Shown piece by piece: positions 1 to 7,858 of a stretch of DNA of 27,429 bases (its first letter is position 1; each line of letters begins with the position of its first letter). The stretch spans positions 1 through 27,429 of the forward strand of contig WQXD01000017.1 of the NCBI GenBank assembly GCA_009785015.1, written 5' to 3'. This DNA comes from Oscillospiraceae bacterium (GTDB lineage: Bacteria; Bacillota_A; Clostridia; Oscillospirales; WRJC01). The notes under the pieces are model-generated. The model saw only the letters and a program-made list of their open reading frames with translations. It ran no database searches and was not told where the DNA came from. Position numbers and translations under genes: made by a program.

Positions 1-87
1 TTCGCTTACGCCTGTTTCCTCAACGATTTTGTTAGTCAATCCTCCCACGATGAGCGGCAGTATAGCGGCATATTTGTTTTCGTCCAT
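1..87 (-). CDS. Small hypothetical protein, cut by the window edge
   Basis: Twenty-nine codons are visible, starting MDENKYAAIL and running in frame off the left edge. The ATG at 87 follows a G-rich ribosome binding site (GGGGGG, about 10 nt upstream). It starts 18 bp after the stop of the truncated DUF3990 fragment and is co-oriented with it. From memory, small proteins with this kind of N-terminus accompany DUF3990/DUF3791 genes in Clostridia, which makes a toxin-antitoxin companion plausible. I cannot assign a function. The visible part has no Cys and a mildly hydrophobic stretch (AAILPLIVGGL). Confidence 0.6.
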   Translation of the reverse strand, partial: MDENKYAAILPLIVGGLTNKIVEETGVSE

Positions 88-105
88 ACCTATATCCCCC
101 CAATC

Positions 106-204
106 CTATGTAGTATAAAATCCCTCGCCAAAGTCTAATTTTCGATTGCTTTTCAAAATCTTCGGCACTTCGACGGGTACTGTACTGCCGTGATAGATAA
201 TCAT
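106..204 (-). pseudogene. DUF3990 (ADP-ribosyltransferase-like toxin) N-terminal remnant
   Basis: Thirty-two codons starting [20 protein letters not shown] and ending in DFGEGFYTT followed by TAG. YHGS near the start and the DFGxGFYxTT block are the N-terminal hallmarks of the DUF3990 family, whose members normally run to roughly 150 residues or more (recalled, not checked). Everything after GFYTT is missing, and the next gene begins 18 bp after the stop, so the body of the gene seems to have been deleted. A start six bases upstream (ATG at 210) is also possible; a GGAG lies just upstream. The promoter upstream looks intact, so transcription of the companion gene may persist. Confidence 0.7.
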
Positions 205-229
205 TAGCATCACACTCCGTTCTCCCCTT

Positions 230-238
230 ATTATACCA
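230..238 (-). promoter_or_regulatory. Extended -10 promoter for the DUF3990 remnant operon
   Basis: On the minus strand the sequence reads TGGTATAAT, a perfect extended -10 element, 19 bp upstream of the first ATG. No good -35 hexamer is visible, which suits an extended -10 promoter. It lies between the end of pnuC (258) and the DUF3990 remnant. Confidence 0.55.
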
Positions 239-257
239 TTTTACTCGCATTTTGAGT

Positions 258-935
258 TCAGCTATTTCTCTGCATCCGCTCCATTTTGAGCCATGACGCC
301 AGCGCCATTATGTTCGACACGACAAAAACAAAAGTGCAAATCACGAAATTCAAGTTGGCGATATCCGCCAAGGCGGCAAAAATCCAGAGGATAAGCCCAG
401 TTATATTCGCGGCAAGATTGAAATACCACTGTTCGACAAAGCGCAGGGAGAGCAGCAGTGTCCCGAATGTCGCCAAGGAAAGCGTGAGGCCGTCGAAAAA
501 CGCGTTGGAAGAAGCCGCGGCCATGAGGATCAGATAAGCGCAGCCAAACCCCGCCGCCGCCCCCGCCAGCACAAGGGCCAGACTTTTCGGGGACAGCCGC
601 CGTACAGAAACCGTATCGCCGCTCTTATGCTTTTTCCATGTAAACAAACTGACTATATACATCGGCAAACCGACAACTAAGTTAAAGACCATTAAACCGT
701 AAAATCCCTTTGAAAAGCATATCAGCGAATAACAAACGCAGTATATCACCCCGCAGGCGCAGCCCGCGCGTTTGCCCTCGACCAAATACATCAGCATAAC
801 GACCGAAAAGGCCGATATCGCGATTTCCATATATTCCTGCCCAAACAAAAGCCCGCATACCGTCATTATGACGGCGGATACAAAGGCGAACAGCAACCTG
901 CCGAAACCAAGCCCGAAATATTTCTTTTTTGACAT
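258..935 (-). CDS. pnuC: PnuC-type nicotinamide riboside transporter
   Basis: A 225-residue integral membrane protein with about six or seven hydrophobic segments. The stretch around LRFVEQWYFNLAANITG resembles the conserved PnuC region with a W-rich helix followed by an Asn-containing helix. PnuC proteins mediate facilitated uptake of nicotinamide riboside or related B-vitamin precursors through the inner membrane. I chose the ATG at 935 (MSKKKYFG), preceded by AAGGG and only 5 bp after the stop of the upstream gene; a longer reading to 1199 would lie wholly inside that gene in another frame and has unlikely composition. It is the last gene of a run starting with the solute-binding lipoprotein. 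Substrate specificity within the PnuC/T/X family cannot be settled by eye. Confidence 0.75.
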   Translation of the reverse strand: MSKKKYFGLGFGRLLFAFVSAVIMTVCGLLFGQEYMEIAISAFSVVMLMYLVEGKRAGCACGVIYCVCYSLICFSKGFYGLMVFNLVVGLPMYIVSLFTWKKHKSGDTVSVRRLSPKSLALVLAGAAAGFGCAYLILMAAASSNAFFDGLTLSLATFGTLLLSLRFVEQWYFNLAANITGLILWIFAALADIANLNFVICTFVFVVSNIMALASWLKMERMQRNS

Positions 936-940
936 GGCCC

Positions 941-2686
941 TTACTCGCTGATGTTGATAATATGACCGCCCAACCCGGCAACCGGAACCATGAGCCAGCG
1001 AAGGCCGTCCGAGTTTTTGTAAATGGCCCGGACGGGGTTCCCATCCACGGAGACCAAGGCGGATTTTTCGGCTTTCCCGGCCGGAAAACGGATGATCAAA
1101 CCGTCTTCGCAATTGCATTCGACGCGGCAGATCACCCCGCCTTTTTGCCGCATATAATTTTTGATTTTCGATTTGTCCCGTCCGTGCCAGAACCGGCATA
1201 CCTTGTCGGGCGCGCTGTGAATGACGTTCAGGGATTTTTCTTTTATATAATTTAAAACTTCGTCGAGGGCGGCGAGCGTTATGGTGTTGTCATAGCCGAA
1301 GTTGTCCGAAACGTAATGCGGGTGCGTGAATAAATTTATCATGCGCCCGAAATACGCTGCGTCGTCTATGCACTTGTGTATTTTTTCTTTCCCGCCCGCA
1401 TATCCGCCTCCGATGCGGGGTTCATAATAGGCGATAGGCAAATCGGCAAAATTCAGTTTCCTGTTGTCATGGCTTTGGTCTTCGTATAAAAATATCGGAT
1501 AACTTGTGCCGAAAGCGAAGCCGTACAGATTAAACTCGTTGATATTTTCGGCATATTCCCCGCAGCGGCAGCTGTCCCCGATAATGCCGAGCCGCTCCAA
1601 GTAACGCCCGCGCTCGGCCCAGCCCCTGTGGGCCAAACAGTGTCCGACCGTGCTGACGGTGACTTCTCCGTAATTTTGCAGATAGGCGTGATACTGCGCT
1701 TTGAAATTCTCTTCGCAAAAATCACAGCCGACCATGTTGTAATGCAGGGCGAGCTCGTGTCCTCTCGCTTTGATGGCGCCGTATTCATCCAAAGTCGTGA
1801 CAAAGCGCAAATCCCCGCCGGCAGGCATCAGATTGATATGATACGGCAGCCCGCGCCCGTGCATGATTTCCGAAGCGCGAAGGGATATGTGCGGGGTCGC
1901 GTCCTCGTCGCCGGCATAATAGAGCATCAAATCCGGCACGCCTCCGTTTTCGTCGGGCGGCAGGCGGTGTATCATGGGCTGCTTCAGGCCAAACCAAATG
2001 GATTGAAGGATATAGAGATAGTAGTCGCCGTAGGCGACAGTCGTGTCGTAATCAAGCGGCGTGATCCGCGCGTCGGATATCCGCGTGAAATCAAGCCCCC
2101 TCTCGCTGTTGTACACCGGTTTGCCCTGCGCGCTCACCCACATCGTCTGCGTCAGGTCAAAGGCGAAATAATAGGCGTTCGAATATTTGAAAAGCGCGGG
2201 TAGCGTTTGACCCCCTGCCGAAATATCGGCGATTATTTCCGCGCCTGCCGCTTCGGCTATGCATACGGGCGAAAATACGGGCATATCCGGGGCAGTTTCC
2301 AAAACGGGCAGAATTGCCCCGGCGCTTTCGCGGATTTTGAAATAGCCGTTGAAACCAAAGCCGCCATCCGGCTGATCTATCGCCTGCTTCGATATATTCA
2401 CGCCGAAAAGCTCGCCGGCGTCTTCCGTTTTAAAGCCTATCAAAGTCATGCCCTTTGCCAGACCGGCGCGCAAAACCGGCAATAATTGCGGAGGCAACGC
2501 GTCCGCGCCCGTGAAAAGCACGTCGTCCGGACCAAAACTTGCAGCTTCGGCCTCCTCCGCGAGAATCGCTTCGCCGCCCGCGCCGAGGCGCGACAATATT
2601 TCCGTTATATAGGAAAACCAATAATTTTCGCCGCTTCTGTTTTTGTCTATTCTGATTTGTTCGTTCCAAAGATAATAAATACCCAT
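941..2686 (-). CDS. Polysaccharide-deacetylase-like (beta/alpha barrel) protein
   Basis: A 581-residue protein with no signal peptide (starts MGIYYLWNEQIRID), so probably cytoplasmic. The first third looks like a glutamine-amidotransferase-like or trimerisation-type fold (VLFTGADALPP, GMTLIGFKTEDAG). From about residue 250 it resembles the polysaccharide deacetylase/glycoside hydrolase barrel: YYAGDEDATPH gives an early Asp-Glu-Asp metal or catalytic candidate, GHELALHYN resembles the H-containing motif of NodB domains, and VGHCLAHRGW and LFTHPHY supply later His residues. The ATG at 2686 has AAGGAG six bases upstream. It follows the second Gfo/Idh/MocA gene by 36 bp, so a carbohydrate role is likely. 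I do not recognise the specific family, and catalytic activity is inferred only. Confidence 0.6.
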   Translation of the reverse strand: MGIYYLWNEQIRIDKNRSGENYWFSYITEILSRLGAGGEAILAEEAEAASFGPDDVLFTGADALPPQLLPVLRAGLAKGMTLIGFKTEDAGELFGVNISKQAIDQPDGGFGFNGYFKIRESAGAILPVLETAPDMPVFSPVCIAEAAGAEIIADISAGGQTLPALFKYSNAYYFAFDLTQTMWVSAQGKPVYNSERGLDFTRISDARITPLDYDTTVAYGDYYLYILQSIWFGLKQPMIHRLPPDENGGVPDLMLYYAGDEDATPHISLRASEIMHGRGLPYHINLMPAGGDLRFVTTLDEYGAIKARGHELALHYNMVGCDFCEENFKAQYHAYLQNYGEVTVSTVGHCLAHRGWAERGRYLERLGIIGDSCRCGEYAENINEFNLYGFAFGTSYPIFLYEDQSHDNRKLNFADLPIAYYEPRIGGGYAGGKEKIHKCIDDAAYFGRMINLFTHPHYVSDNFGYDNTITLAALDEVLNYIKEKSLNVIHSAPDKVCRFWHGRDKSKIKNYMRQKGGVICRVECNCEDGLIIRFPAGKAEKSALVSVDGNPVRAIYKNSDGLRWLMVPVAGLGGHIINISE

Positions 2687-2722
2687 AAAAAACTCCTTTG
2701 TGTATTAATAATCCAAAGAAAT

Positions 2723-3871
2723 TCAACGCTTGCGGAAGTCCGGAACTTCCAGCATAACGCCGCCTTTTTCGCAGGACTCCGCCGCCAATATGGCCGGGGC
2801 GGCGGTTTCAACCGCCTTATAAACGTCCATCGGCGGCGTTGTGTCGTTGAGGATTGCGTTGACCATGGCGTCGATCGGATAAAAGTCGGCTCCGCCGTGC
2901 CCGCTGCTTTTGATATAGTCCTCGGCTTCGTCATCCTCGGTATGCTGGGGCATTTCGCTCCAGTTATCGTCAACCGTCCATTTTTTGCCGCCGTCGATCG
3001 TACTGCGCGGAGTTTCAACCGACGCCTTTGTCCCCTTGAGCTGATACCAATGCGTCCCCGTCAGGCAATTGTCCCCGTGCGGCATCGAAAAACTGGCGCG
3101 CACGGAAAACAGTATATCGTCTGAATTATACATGATCGCGTGCTGCATATCGCGGTAATTAAACCCTTGGGCGGCATAGCTGAGCGGGCGGGTGCCGAAA
3201 CAGGCCACTTTGGTTATCCGTCCGCCCGTGACCGACAACAGAGGGCTCAAAGTGTGCGGCAGATAAAATATCGGGTTGCGCAGGCAGCGCCCGCGCCATG
3301 ACTGGCGCAGTTCGGGGTCTGCGAACAGGCCGGGGTCATGGCTGCCGATATGGCGCCCCGTTTTGAGCTCGACAAAGTCGTCATATGCGGGAATATGATG
3401 CTGATAATGGCCCTCGGCATAGACGATTTTTCCGAATTCGTCCCTTTCGGCCATTTCACGGAATTGTTTTATGAAGTGCCAGTAGCGCGTCTGTTCGCCC
3501 AACTGATATTTCACGCCGTTCTTTTCGACTGCGTTCACGAGCGCGCGGCATTGTTTGACAGAGAAAGCCGCCGGAACTTCCGTCATCACATGAATCCCGC
3601 GGTTCATGGCGTCTACCGCGTAGTCCGCCTGTATGTCCGGGTCCATCGCAATCATTAGAAGATCAAAGCCCGGTCCCTTGAGCATTTCTTCATACGATTT
3701 ATATGCCTTGACGCTTCCGTCCGGGAAATATGTCGCTGCGATCTGTTGTGCGAGCCCGTCCTGGCTGTCGCACAAAGACACGAATTCTATCTTGTCGTGC
3801 ATTTTGTATGTACCGATCAAGCCCTGTCCGCGGGGTCCCGTGCCCAAAAATGCCAATTTTACTTTTTTCAT
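2723..3871 (-). CDS. Gfo/Idh/MocA family protein (tandem paralog 2)
   Basis: An NAD(P)-dependent oxidoreductase-like protein of 382 residues. The Rossmann start is clear (VKLAFLGTGPRGQGL), and the second half follows the Gfo/Idh/MocA alpha/beta pattern. The usual EKP motif is replaced by EVP (IHVMTEVPAAF, about residue 99), so the lysine normally found there is missing. EQTRYW and FGKIVYAEGHYQHH match the neighbouring paralog almost residue for residue, as does the C-terminal AAPAILAAES block. The start at 3871 has GGAGGG eight bases upstream; an ATG at 3877 that overlaps the previous stop is closer to the ribosome site than usual. Likely substrates are sugars or sugar derivatives, judging from the neighbours. 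A GH109-like glycosidase role is an alternative. Confidence 0.85.
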   Translation of the reverse strand: MKKVKLAFLGTGPRGQGLIGTYKMHDKIEFVSLCDSQDGLAQQIAATYFPDGSVKAYKSYEEMLKGPGFDLLMIAMDPDIQADYAVDAMNRGIHVMTEVPAAFSVKQCRALVNAVEKNGVKYQLGEQTRYWHFIKQFREMAERDEFGKIVYAEGHYQHHIPAYDDFVELKTGRHIGSHDPGLFADPELRQSWRGRCLRNPIFYLPHTLSPLLSVTGGRITKVACFGTRPLSYAAQGFNYRDMQHAIMYNSDDILFSVRASFSMPHGDNCLTGTHWYQLKGTKASVETPRSTIDGGKKWTVDDNWSEMPQHTEDDEAEDYIKSSGHGGADFYPIDAMVNAILNDTTPPMDVYKAVETAAPAILAAESCEKGGVMLEVPDFRKR

Positions 3872-3873
3872 AC

Positions 3874-5055
3874 TCATGTCCCTCCGTTTTTTTGTTTTTT
3901 AAAATTTCTGAAATCCGGAACTTCCAGCAAAGCCCCGCCCATGCGGCAGGATTCTGCCGCCAATATGGCCGGGGCGGCGCTTTCAACCGCCGTGTAAACG
4001 TCCGTTTCAGGCGCTGCGGCTTTGTTGATTGCCCGGATAAATTGCAGTATGGGTTCCATATCCGCGCCCCCGTGCGAGACGCTTCGCGTAAATTCGTCCG
4101 CGTCTTCGGGCACGCAGCTCCAGTCGGCGCCCTCCCAGTCCCCCTCTTTCGTCCACAATTTCCCGCAGTCGAGCGTGCTGCGGGGGATTTCGACCGAAGA
4201 TTCGGTGCCTTTTATTTGATACCAGTGCGCCCCGGTCAGCGGATTAAATCCGTGAGGCGTGGTAAATCCGGCTTTTACCGAAAAAACGATATCTTCTGTG
4301 TTGTACATGACGGCTTCCTGTAAATCGCAGACCTGAAAGCCTTCGTAACAATATCCGCCAACACGCGTGCCAAAACACGCGACTTTTGAGATTCTGCCCC
4401 CGGTTATCGACAAAAGCGGGCCAAGCGTATGGGGCAGATAGAGTATGGGTTCGGCGAAAACCCCGTAACGCCAACGGCGCCCATAACGCGGATTGCCGTG
4501 ATAGATTGCATCTGCGGTTACGACCGGGGCGCCGGTTTTTTCGTCGGTAAAAAAGTCCCATTGAGGCTCGTAATGCAGATACGCCCCTTCCGCGTAAACG
4601 ATTTTCCCGAAGCTGCCCTCTTTTGACATTCTGCGCCACCGGCGGATGAAATCCCAGTATCTCGTCTGTTCGGCCAGAACATATGCGACCCCGGTTTTCG
4701 CGGCGGTATTTACAAGCGCCCAGCATTCGTCAATGGTAAACGCGGCGGGGACCTGGGTCATGACATGCACGCCGCGTTCCATTTCGAGACAGGCGATTTC
4801 CACCTGTATGTCAGGCGGGCACGCGATATAGGCGGCCTCATAGGCGCAGCCCTCCGCCATCGCCTTGCGCGATGAAAACGCCAGGGCATGGCCGCCCGTC
4901 TCACGGTTGAACTGCGCGGCGGCCTCTTCGGCCCTGCCCGGCATTGTATCGCAGAAAGCGCTTATCTCCAAATCCGGGCACCGCGAATAAAGAAGTGAGG
5001 TGTGCATGCCCATGCCGCCCGCGCCGATTACAGCCATGCGGATTTTTTTGCTCAT
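3874..5055 (-). CDS. Gfo/Idh/MocA family protein (tandem paralog 1)
   Basis: A 393-residue member of the same family as the next gene, with the nucleotide-binding start IRMAVIGAGGMGMHT. Like its paralog it lacks the EKP lysine: the motif reads TQVPAAF (about residue 102). Shared blocks (EQTRYWDF, FGKIVYAEGAYLHY, VPDFRNF) show that the two genes arose by tandem duplication. The stop overlaps the first possible ATG of the next gene by 4 bp, so translation is probably coupled. The start is uncertain: ATG 5055 gives the best N-terminus, ATG 5070 would add MWLVK, and an AAAGGG lies directly before 5070 and 15 nt before 5055. Function is probably on sugars delivered by the adjacent solute-binding lipoprotein, which is inference. 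Confidence 0.83.
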   Translation of the reverse strand: MSKKIRMAVIGAGGMGMHTSLLYSRCPDLEISAFCDTMPGRAEEAAAQFNRETGGHALAFSSRKAMAEGCAYEAAYIACPPDIQVEIACLEMERGVHVMTQVPAAFTIDECWALVNTAAKTGVAYVLAEQTRYWDFIRRWRRMSKEGSFGKIVYAEGAYLHYEPQWDFFTDEKTGAPVVTADAIYHGNPRYGRRWRYGVFAEPILYLPHTLGPLLSITGGRISKVACFGTRVGGYCYEGFQVCDLQEAVMYNTEDIVFSVKAGFTTPHGFNPLTGAHWYQIKGTESSVEIPRSTLDCGKLWTKEGDWEGADWSCVPEDADEFTRSVSHGGADMEPILQFIRAINKAAAPETDVYTAVESAAPAILAAESCRMGGALLEVPDFRNFKKQKNGGT

Positions 5056-5084
5056 TTTAACCAACCACATCCCTTTCTGTAGTG

Positions 5085-6554
5085 TCAATCGGAATTTTGC
5101 ATCATTTCAATGGTTTTTTCCATCGCTTTTTGAATTGCCGGCGCGTTCTTTTCAAAAACCGAAACATAGTCTTTGGTTCCGTCTTTGACGAATTGCTGAT
5201 GTATAAACCACAGGTTTCCCCAGTTGTATATCGAGCCTATATCATAAACGACCGTATCAAATATCATTTTCAGCATTTCAATCGATTCCTCGTCGCGGGC
5301 GATCTTGTTGTTTATGAGGTTGTCATAATAGGCGGGCATCACGGTATTTGTGCCTTCCCTTGCCAGCGCGTCTATAACAGCTCCGACGGTTTCGGTATTC
5401 GCGCAGGTGACGGGCACGGCTATGAACCTCGAAACATACGGTGACATCGGCGTTATGTAATCTTTTTGCGCCTCGTCGTATTTGGGCATGGGAATGATCC
5501 CGAAATCCTGTTCCATTGCTCTCATCATCAAGATGATGCACAGCGCGTTCGCCTGCAAAAAATTTCTGTTGTTCATGAAAGTTTCGACGTATTCCTCTAT
5601 CGTCAGCGCCAAAATCCTGTTTTCTTTGTCGTGCATGATATCCAATATTTTATCCCAGTCCGAAACGGCTTTCGGCGTGTTTGCCGTTATATACGGAATT
5701 CCGTTGTCGTCGAGGGCCGCAAGGCGGTTTCCGCTGCTCACCGAAAAAATCCATCCCGTGAAATCCTCCGCCATGAACCCCCACTGGTCGTCTCCGAGCG
5801 TCATTTTGCCGTCGCCGTTTAAGTCCCTGCTTGTCGCCCTCATCAGTTCCTGCAGTTTGTCAAGCGTCCATTTGCCGTCGCGGACGGTTTGATACAAGTC
5901 CTCCAGCCCGTAATCCGCAGCCATTTTTTTGTTGAATACCGTGACGTCGAGGCCGGATTTGTCGCTTATCTCCATATCGCCGCCCAGCGCCGTCACTTTT
6001 TTGTTGATTGCCAAATCCTTTATCAGATTTCGGTTATACCACGGGGCCTCCAGCGTAACGCCGTCGATTTTATTGAAGTCATACAGATAATTCTGCGTTC
6101 CGAGGGTCTGCTGAAGAAAAATCAGTTTTTCCTGAAGGATCTGATACGCATCGTCGTTTGCCTTTACGTTTTTGGCAGTCAGGGCAGACGGATCGGCGTT
6201 GTATGTAATGTCAAATTTTACGTTGTATTTTTCTTCGACGCGCAAAGTCCTTGTGTAAACGGCGTCGTTTAAGACTTCCCCGTTCATTTCCTCGACGCAA
6301 ATGTCCTCAAAATCCTGTTGTCCGTTGGCTCCGTCCCGGCGGGCGAGTATCTTAATCGTACCGCCGCCGAAATCATATTCGGGATATGGATAAAGCTCCT
6401 CGATGGAAGTTGTGATTTGCGCCGCGGTTTCCTTCTGCGCCGGGTCGTTTTGCGCATTTGACGCATCGGGGGCATTGCATGAAATCAAAGAGGCAAATAA
6501 AACGATCGGCAAGATCAACAATACAAATTTTAAAATATTTTGACTTTTTGGCAT
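5085..6554 (-). CDS. Extracellular solute-binding lipoprotein (sugar ABC type)
   Basis: A 489-residue secreted lipoprotein. The N-terminus has a basic start, a hydrophobic core and lipobox LISC with the lipidated Cys at 26, followed by a polar linker. The mature part begins YPEYDFGGGTIKIL and continues in the style of Firmicute family-1 binding proteins (VLNDAVYTRTLRVEEKYNV, then a long alpha/beta protein with DLNGDGKMTLGDDQWGF, which could be a calcium-binding-like loop). It would capture an oligosaccharide at the cell surface for an ABC importer. No permease or ATPase gene is next to it, which is unusual. A strong AAGGAG lies about 10 nt before the ATG. It heads the run of two Gfo/Idh/MocA genes, a deacetylase-like gene and pnuC. 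Confidence 0.85.
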   Translation of the reverse strand: MPKSQNILKFVLLILPIVLFASLISCNAPDASNAQNDPAQKETAAQITTSIEELYPYPEYDFGGGTIKILARRDGANGQQDFEDICVEEMNGEVLNDAVYTRTLRVEEKYNVKFDITYNADPSALTAKNVKANDDAYQILQEKLIFLQQTLGTQNYLYDFNKIDGVTLEAPWYNRNLIKDLAINKKVTALGGDMEISDKSGLDVTVFNKKMAADYGLEDLYQTVRDGKWTLDKLQELMRATSRDLNGDGKMTLGDDQWGFMAEDFTGWIFSVSSGNRLAALDDNGIPYITANTPKAVSDWDKILDIMHDKENRILALTIEEYVETFMNNRNFLQANALCIILMMRAMEQDFGIIPMPKYDEAQKDYITPMSPYVSRFIAVPVTCANTETVGAVIDALAREGTNTVMPAYYDNLINNKIARDEESIEMLKMIFDTVVYDIGSIYNWGNLWFIHQQFVKDGTKDYVSVFEKNAPAIQKAMEKTIEMMQNSD

Positions 6555-6582
6555 ATTATATTATCTCCTTTTTTTATTTCAA

Positions 6583-6602
6583 TTTCAATCGGATTCAATC
6601 GG
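6583..6602 (-). repeat. Two tandem 10-bp units over the M15 peptidase stop codon
   Basis: On the minus strand CCGATTGAAT is followed directly by CCGATTGAAA (9 of 10 identical). The first unit holds the TGA stop of the M15 peptidase gene, so the duplication leaves the protein end unchanged. Probably a slippage product. Confidence 0.6.
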
Positions 6603-7845
6603 CCGAAGCGGGGGAAGCGCTGAAGCACTCCGTCACCGTAAAATTGCCCGAACTCTCCCTTGTCACGCCCGCGCGGGCGGTTTCGTCGTTGAAATGCCAC
6701 CACTCCGAGGCGAGCGGCGTCAGCCCCGCCGATACGCAGTACGTCTGCAAATTCTGGGCAGGCACGCAGTTTTTGACGCCCTCGCTGTAAGTCCTGCTTC
6801 CCGAGCTCGTATAGAGAATGGAATTGACGCTCATCTCATGGATGACGGTGGGCATGGTGTACTCGAAATATTCCAGCTGCTGGTATTTATATTTGCCCGT
6901 TATTTTTTCTTCTTTTTTGACCACCTGGGCAAGGCTCACATCCATGGCGTAGCCCACCTGATGATTGGATTTGCCGTATGCTATAAACCACGACTGGCTC
7001 CACGAGCCGAAGTTTTTTTGCGCGTAGGGCAGTTTGTTTACTTCGCTGTACACCAACTGCTGGACTTCGTAAGGCCGGAATCCCTCATATATGACCAACG
7101 TGTCGCCGTTTGCGAGCGCGGCGGCTTGCGCGGCGCGGATTGTTTTGGCCATCGAATACAGCACCGGCACTATGTATTCGTATTTTTGCAGGCGTTCGTT
7201 ATACACCTTGCCGTCGCTTCTGTCCGAATACGAATACAGCCGTTTTCCCGTCACGTTCGGTATCGCTTCCCCGCTTGCCCGAAACACCGCTCCGTACGCG
7301 TTGGTGTTGTCGTAGACTATGGACGGGATCACGTCGGGCAGGTTGATAAAACACAGATTGTGGCGTATCCAGCCGGTGATTTCGCTTCCGTCGGTTTCGG
7401 CCCTGAAATAGACCTGCCACCACGACTCATATTCCCTCAAAATCATAAATCCCTGACCGGGAGCCAAAACGCCGAGCTTTAAGCTCTGATCGGCGGTATA
7501 TACATCGATTGCAACGGAGGCGTACCCGGTGGCGCCGTCTACCGGAAGCTCCAGGACTCCGTCGTAATTCACCGCTTCGGAGACGTTCACGCTTGAATTG
7601 CCGCTGGGGACGGGATGGGTGGTCGAATTGTTGTCATCCGCCGGCGGCAAAATCTCCGAAGTTTCGGGGACGTCCGTGTCCGGGAAGTAGTTTTGCGATG
7701 TGAACTGCTCGTCGTCGTCGAATTGGGGAATTCTGTCGAATACCTGCGATTTAAAATTGACGACGATGATGAGAATGATCAGAATGACCGAACATCCCAC
7801 AAGAAGATATGTTGCCCCTGAAATTATTCTTCTCATATTTTCCAT
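6595..7845 (-). CDS. Membrane-anchored D-Ala-D-Ala carboxypeptidase/dipeptidase (M15)
   Basis: A 416-residue protein with an N-terminal membrane anchor (residues 7-30, no lipobox), a Ser/Thr/Pro-rich linker (45-90), an SH3-like segment (about 105-170, VLAPGQGFMILREY..WWQVYF) and a C-terminal zinc peptidase domain. The M15 signature is complete: SNHQVGYAMD (H295, D302) and EWWHF (E381, H384), with a YEGFRPYE block upstream that supplies the conserved Arg. M15 enzymes such as VanY, VanX and DdpX trim peptidoglycan stem peptides outside the membrane. ATG 7845 and ATG 7836 are both possible starts behind AAGGGTG. It lies 13 bp after a lipoprotein gene in the MoxR envelope cluster, which suggests a peptidoglycan role for the group. 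Exact specificity, carboxypeptidase or dipeptidase, is open. Confidence 0.87.
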   Translation of the reverse strand: MENMRRIISGATYLLVGCSVILIILIIVVNFKSQVFDRIPQFDDDEQFTSQNYFPDTDVPETSEILPPADDNNSTTHPVPSGNSSVNVSEAVNYDGVLELPVDGATGYASVAIDVYTADQSLKLGVLAPGQGFMILREYESWWQVYFRAETDGSEITGWIRHNLCFINLPDVIPSIVYDNTNAYGAVFRASGEAIPNVTGKRLYSYSDRSDGKVYNERLQKYEYIVPVLYSMAKTIRAAQAAALANGDTLVIYEGFRPYEVQQLVYSEVNKLPYAQKNFGSWSQSWFIAYGKSNHQVGYAMDVSLAQVVKKEEKITGKYKYQQLEYFEYTMPTVIHEMSVNSILYTSSGSRTYSEGVKNCVPAQNLQTYCVSAGLTPLASEWWHFNDETARAGVTRESSGNFTVTECFSASPASAD

Positions 7846-7858
7846 TCACCCTTGTGTT

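Noticed and set aside
32..250. 72-codon minus-strand open frame
   Set aside because: It begins upstream of the -10 element and overlaps two better-supported frames (the DUF3990 remnant and the MDENKY gene). Its composition is unlike a real protein.
936..1199. N-terminal extension of the PnuC gene up to 1199
   Set aside because: The extra 88 residues are Arg-rich, lie wholly inside the deacetylase-like gene in another frame, and a good ATG with a ribosome site exists at 935.
1628..2203. Plus-strand open frame of about 190 codons
   Set aside because: It lies opposite the well-supported deacetylase-like gene and shows no recognisable domain. Long antisense frames are common in this base composition.
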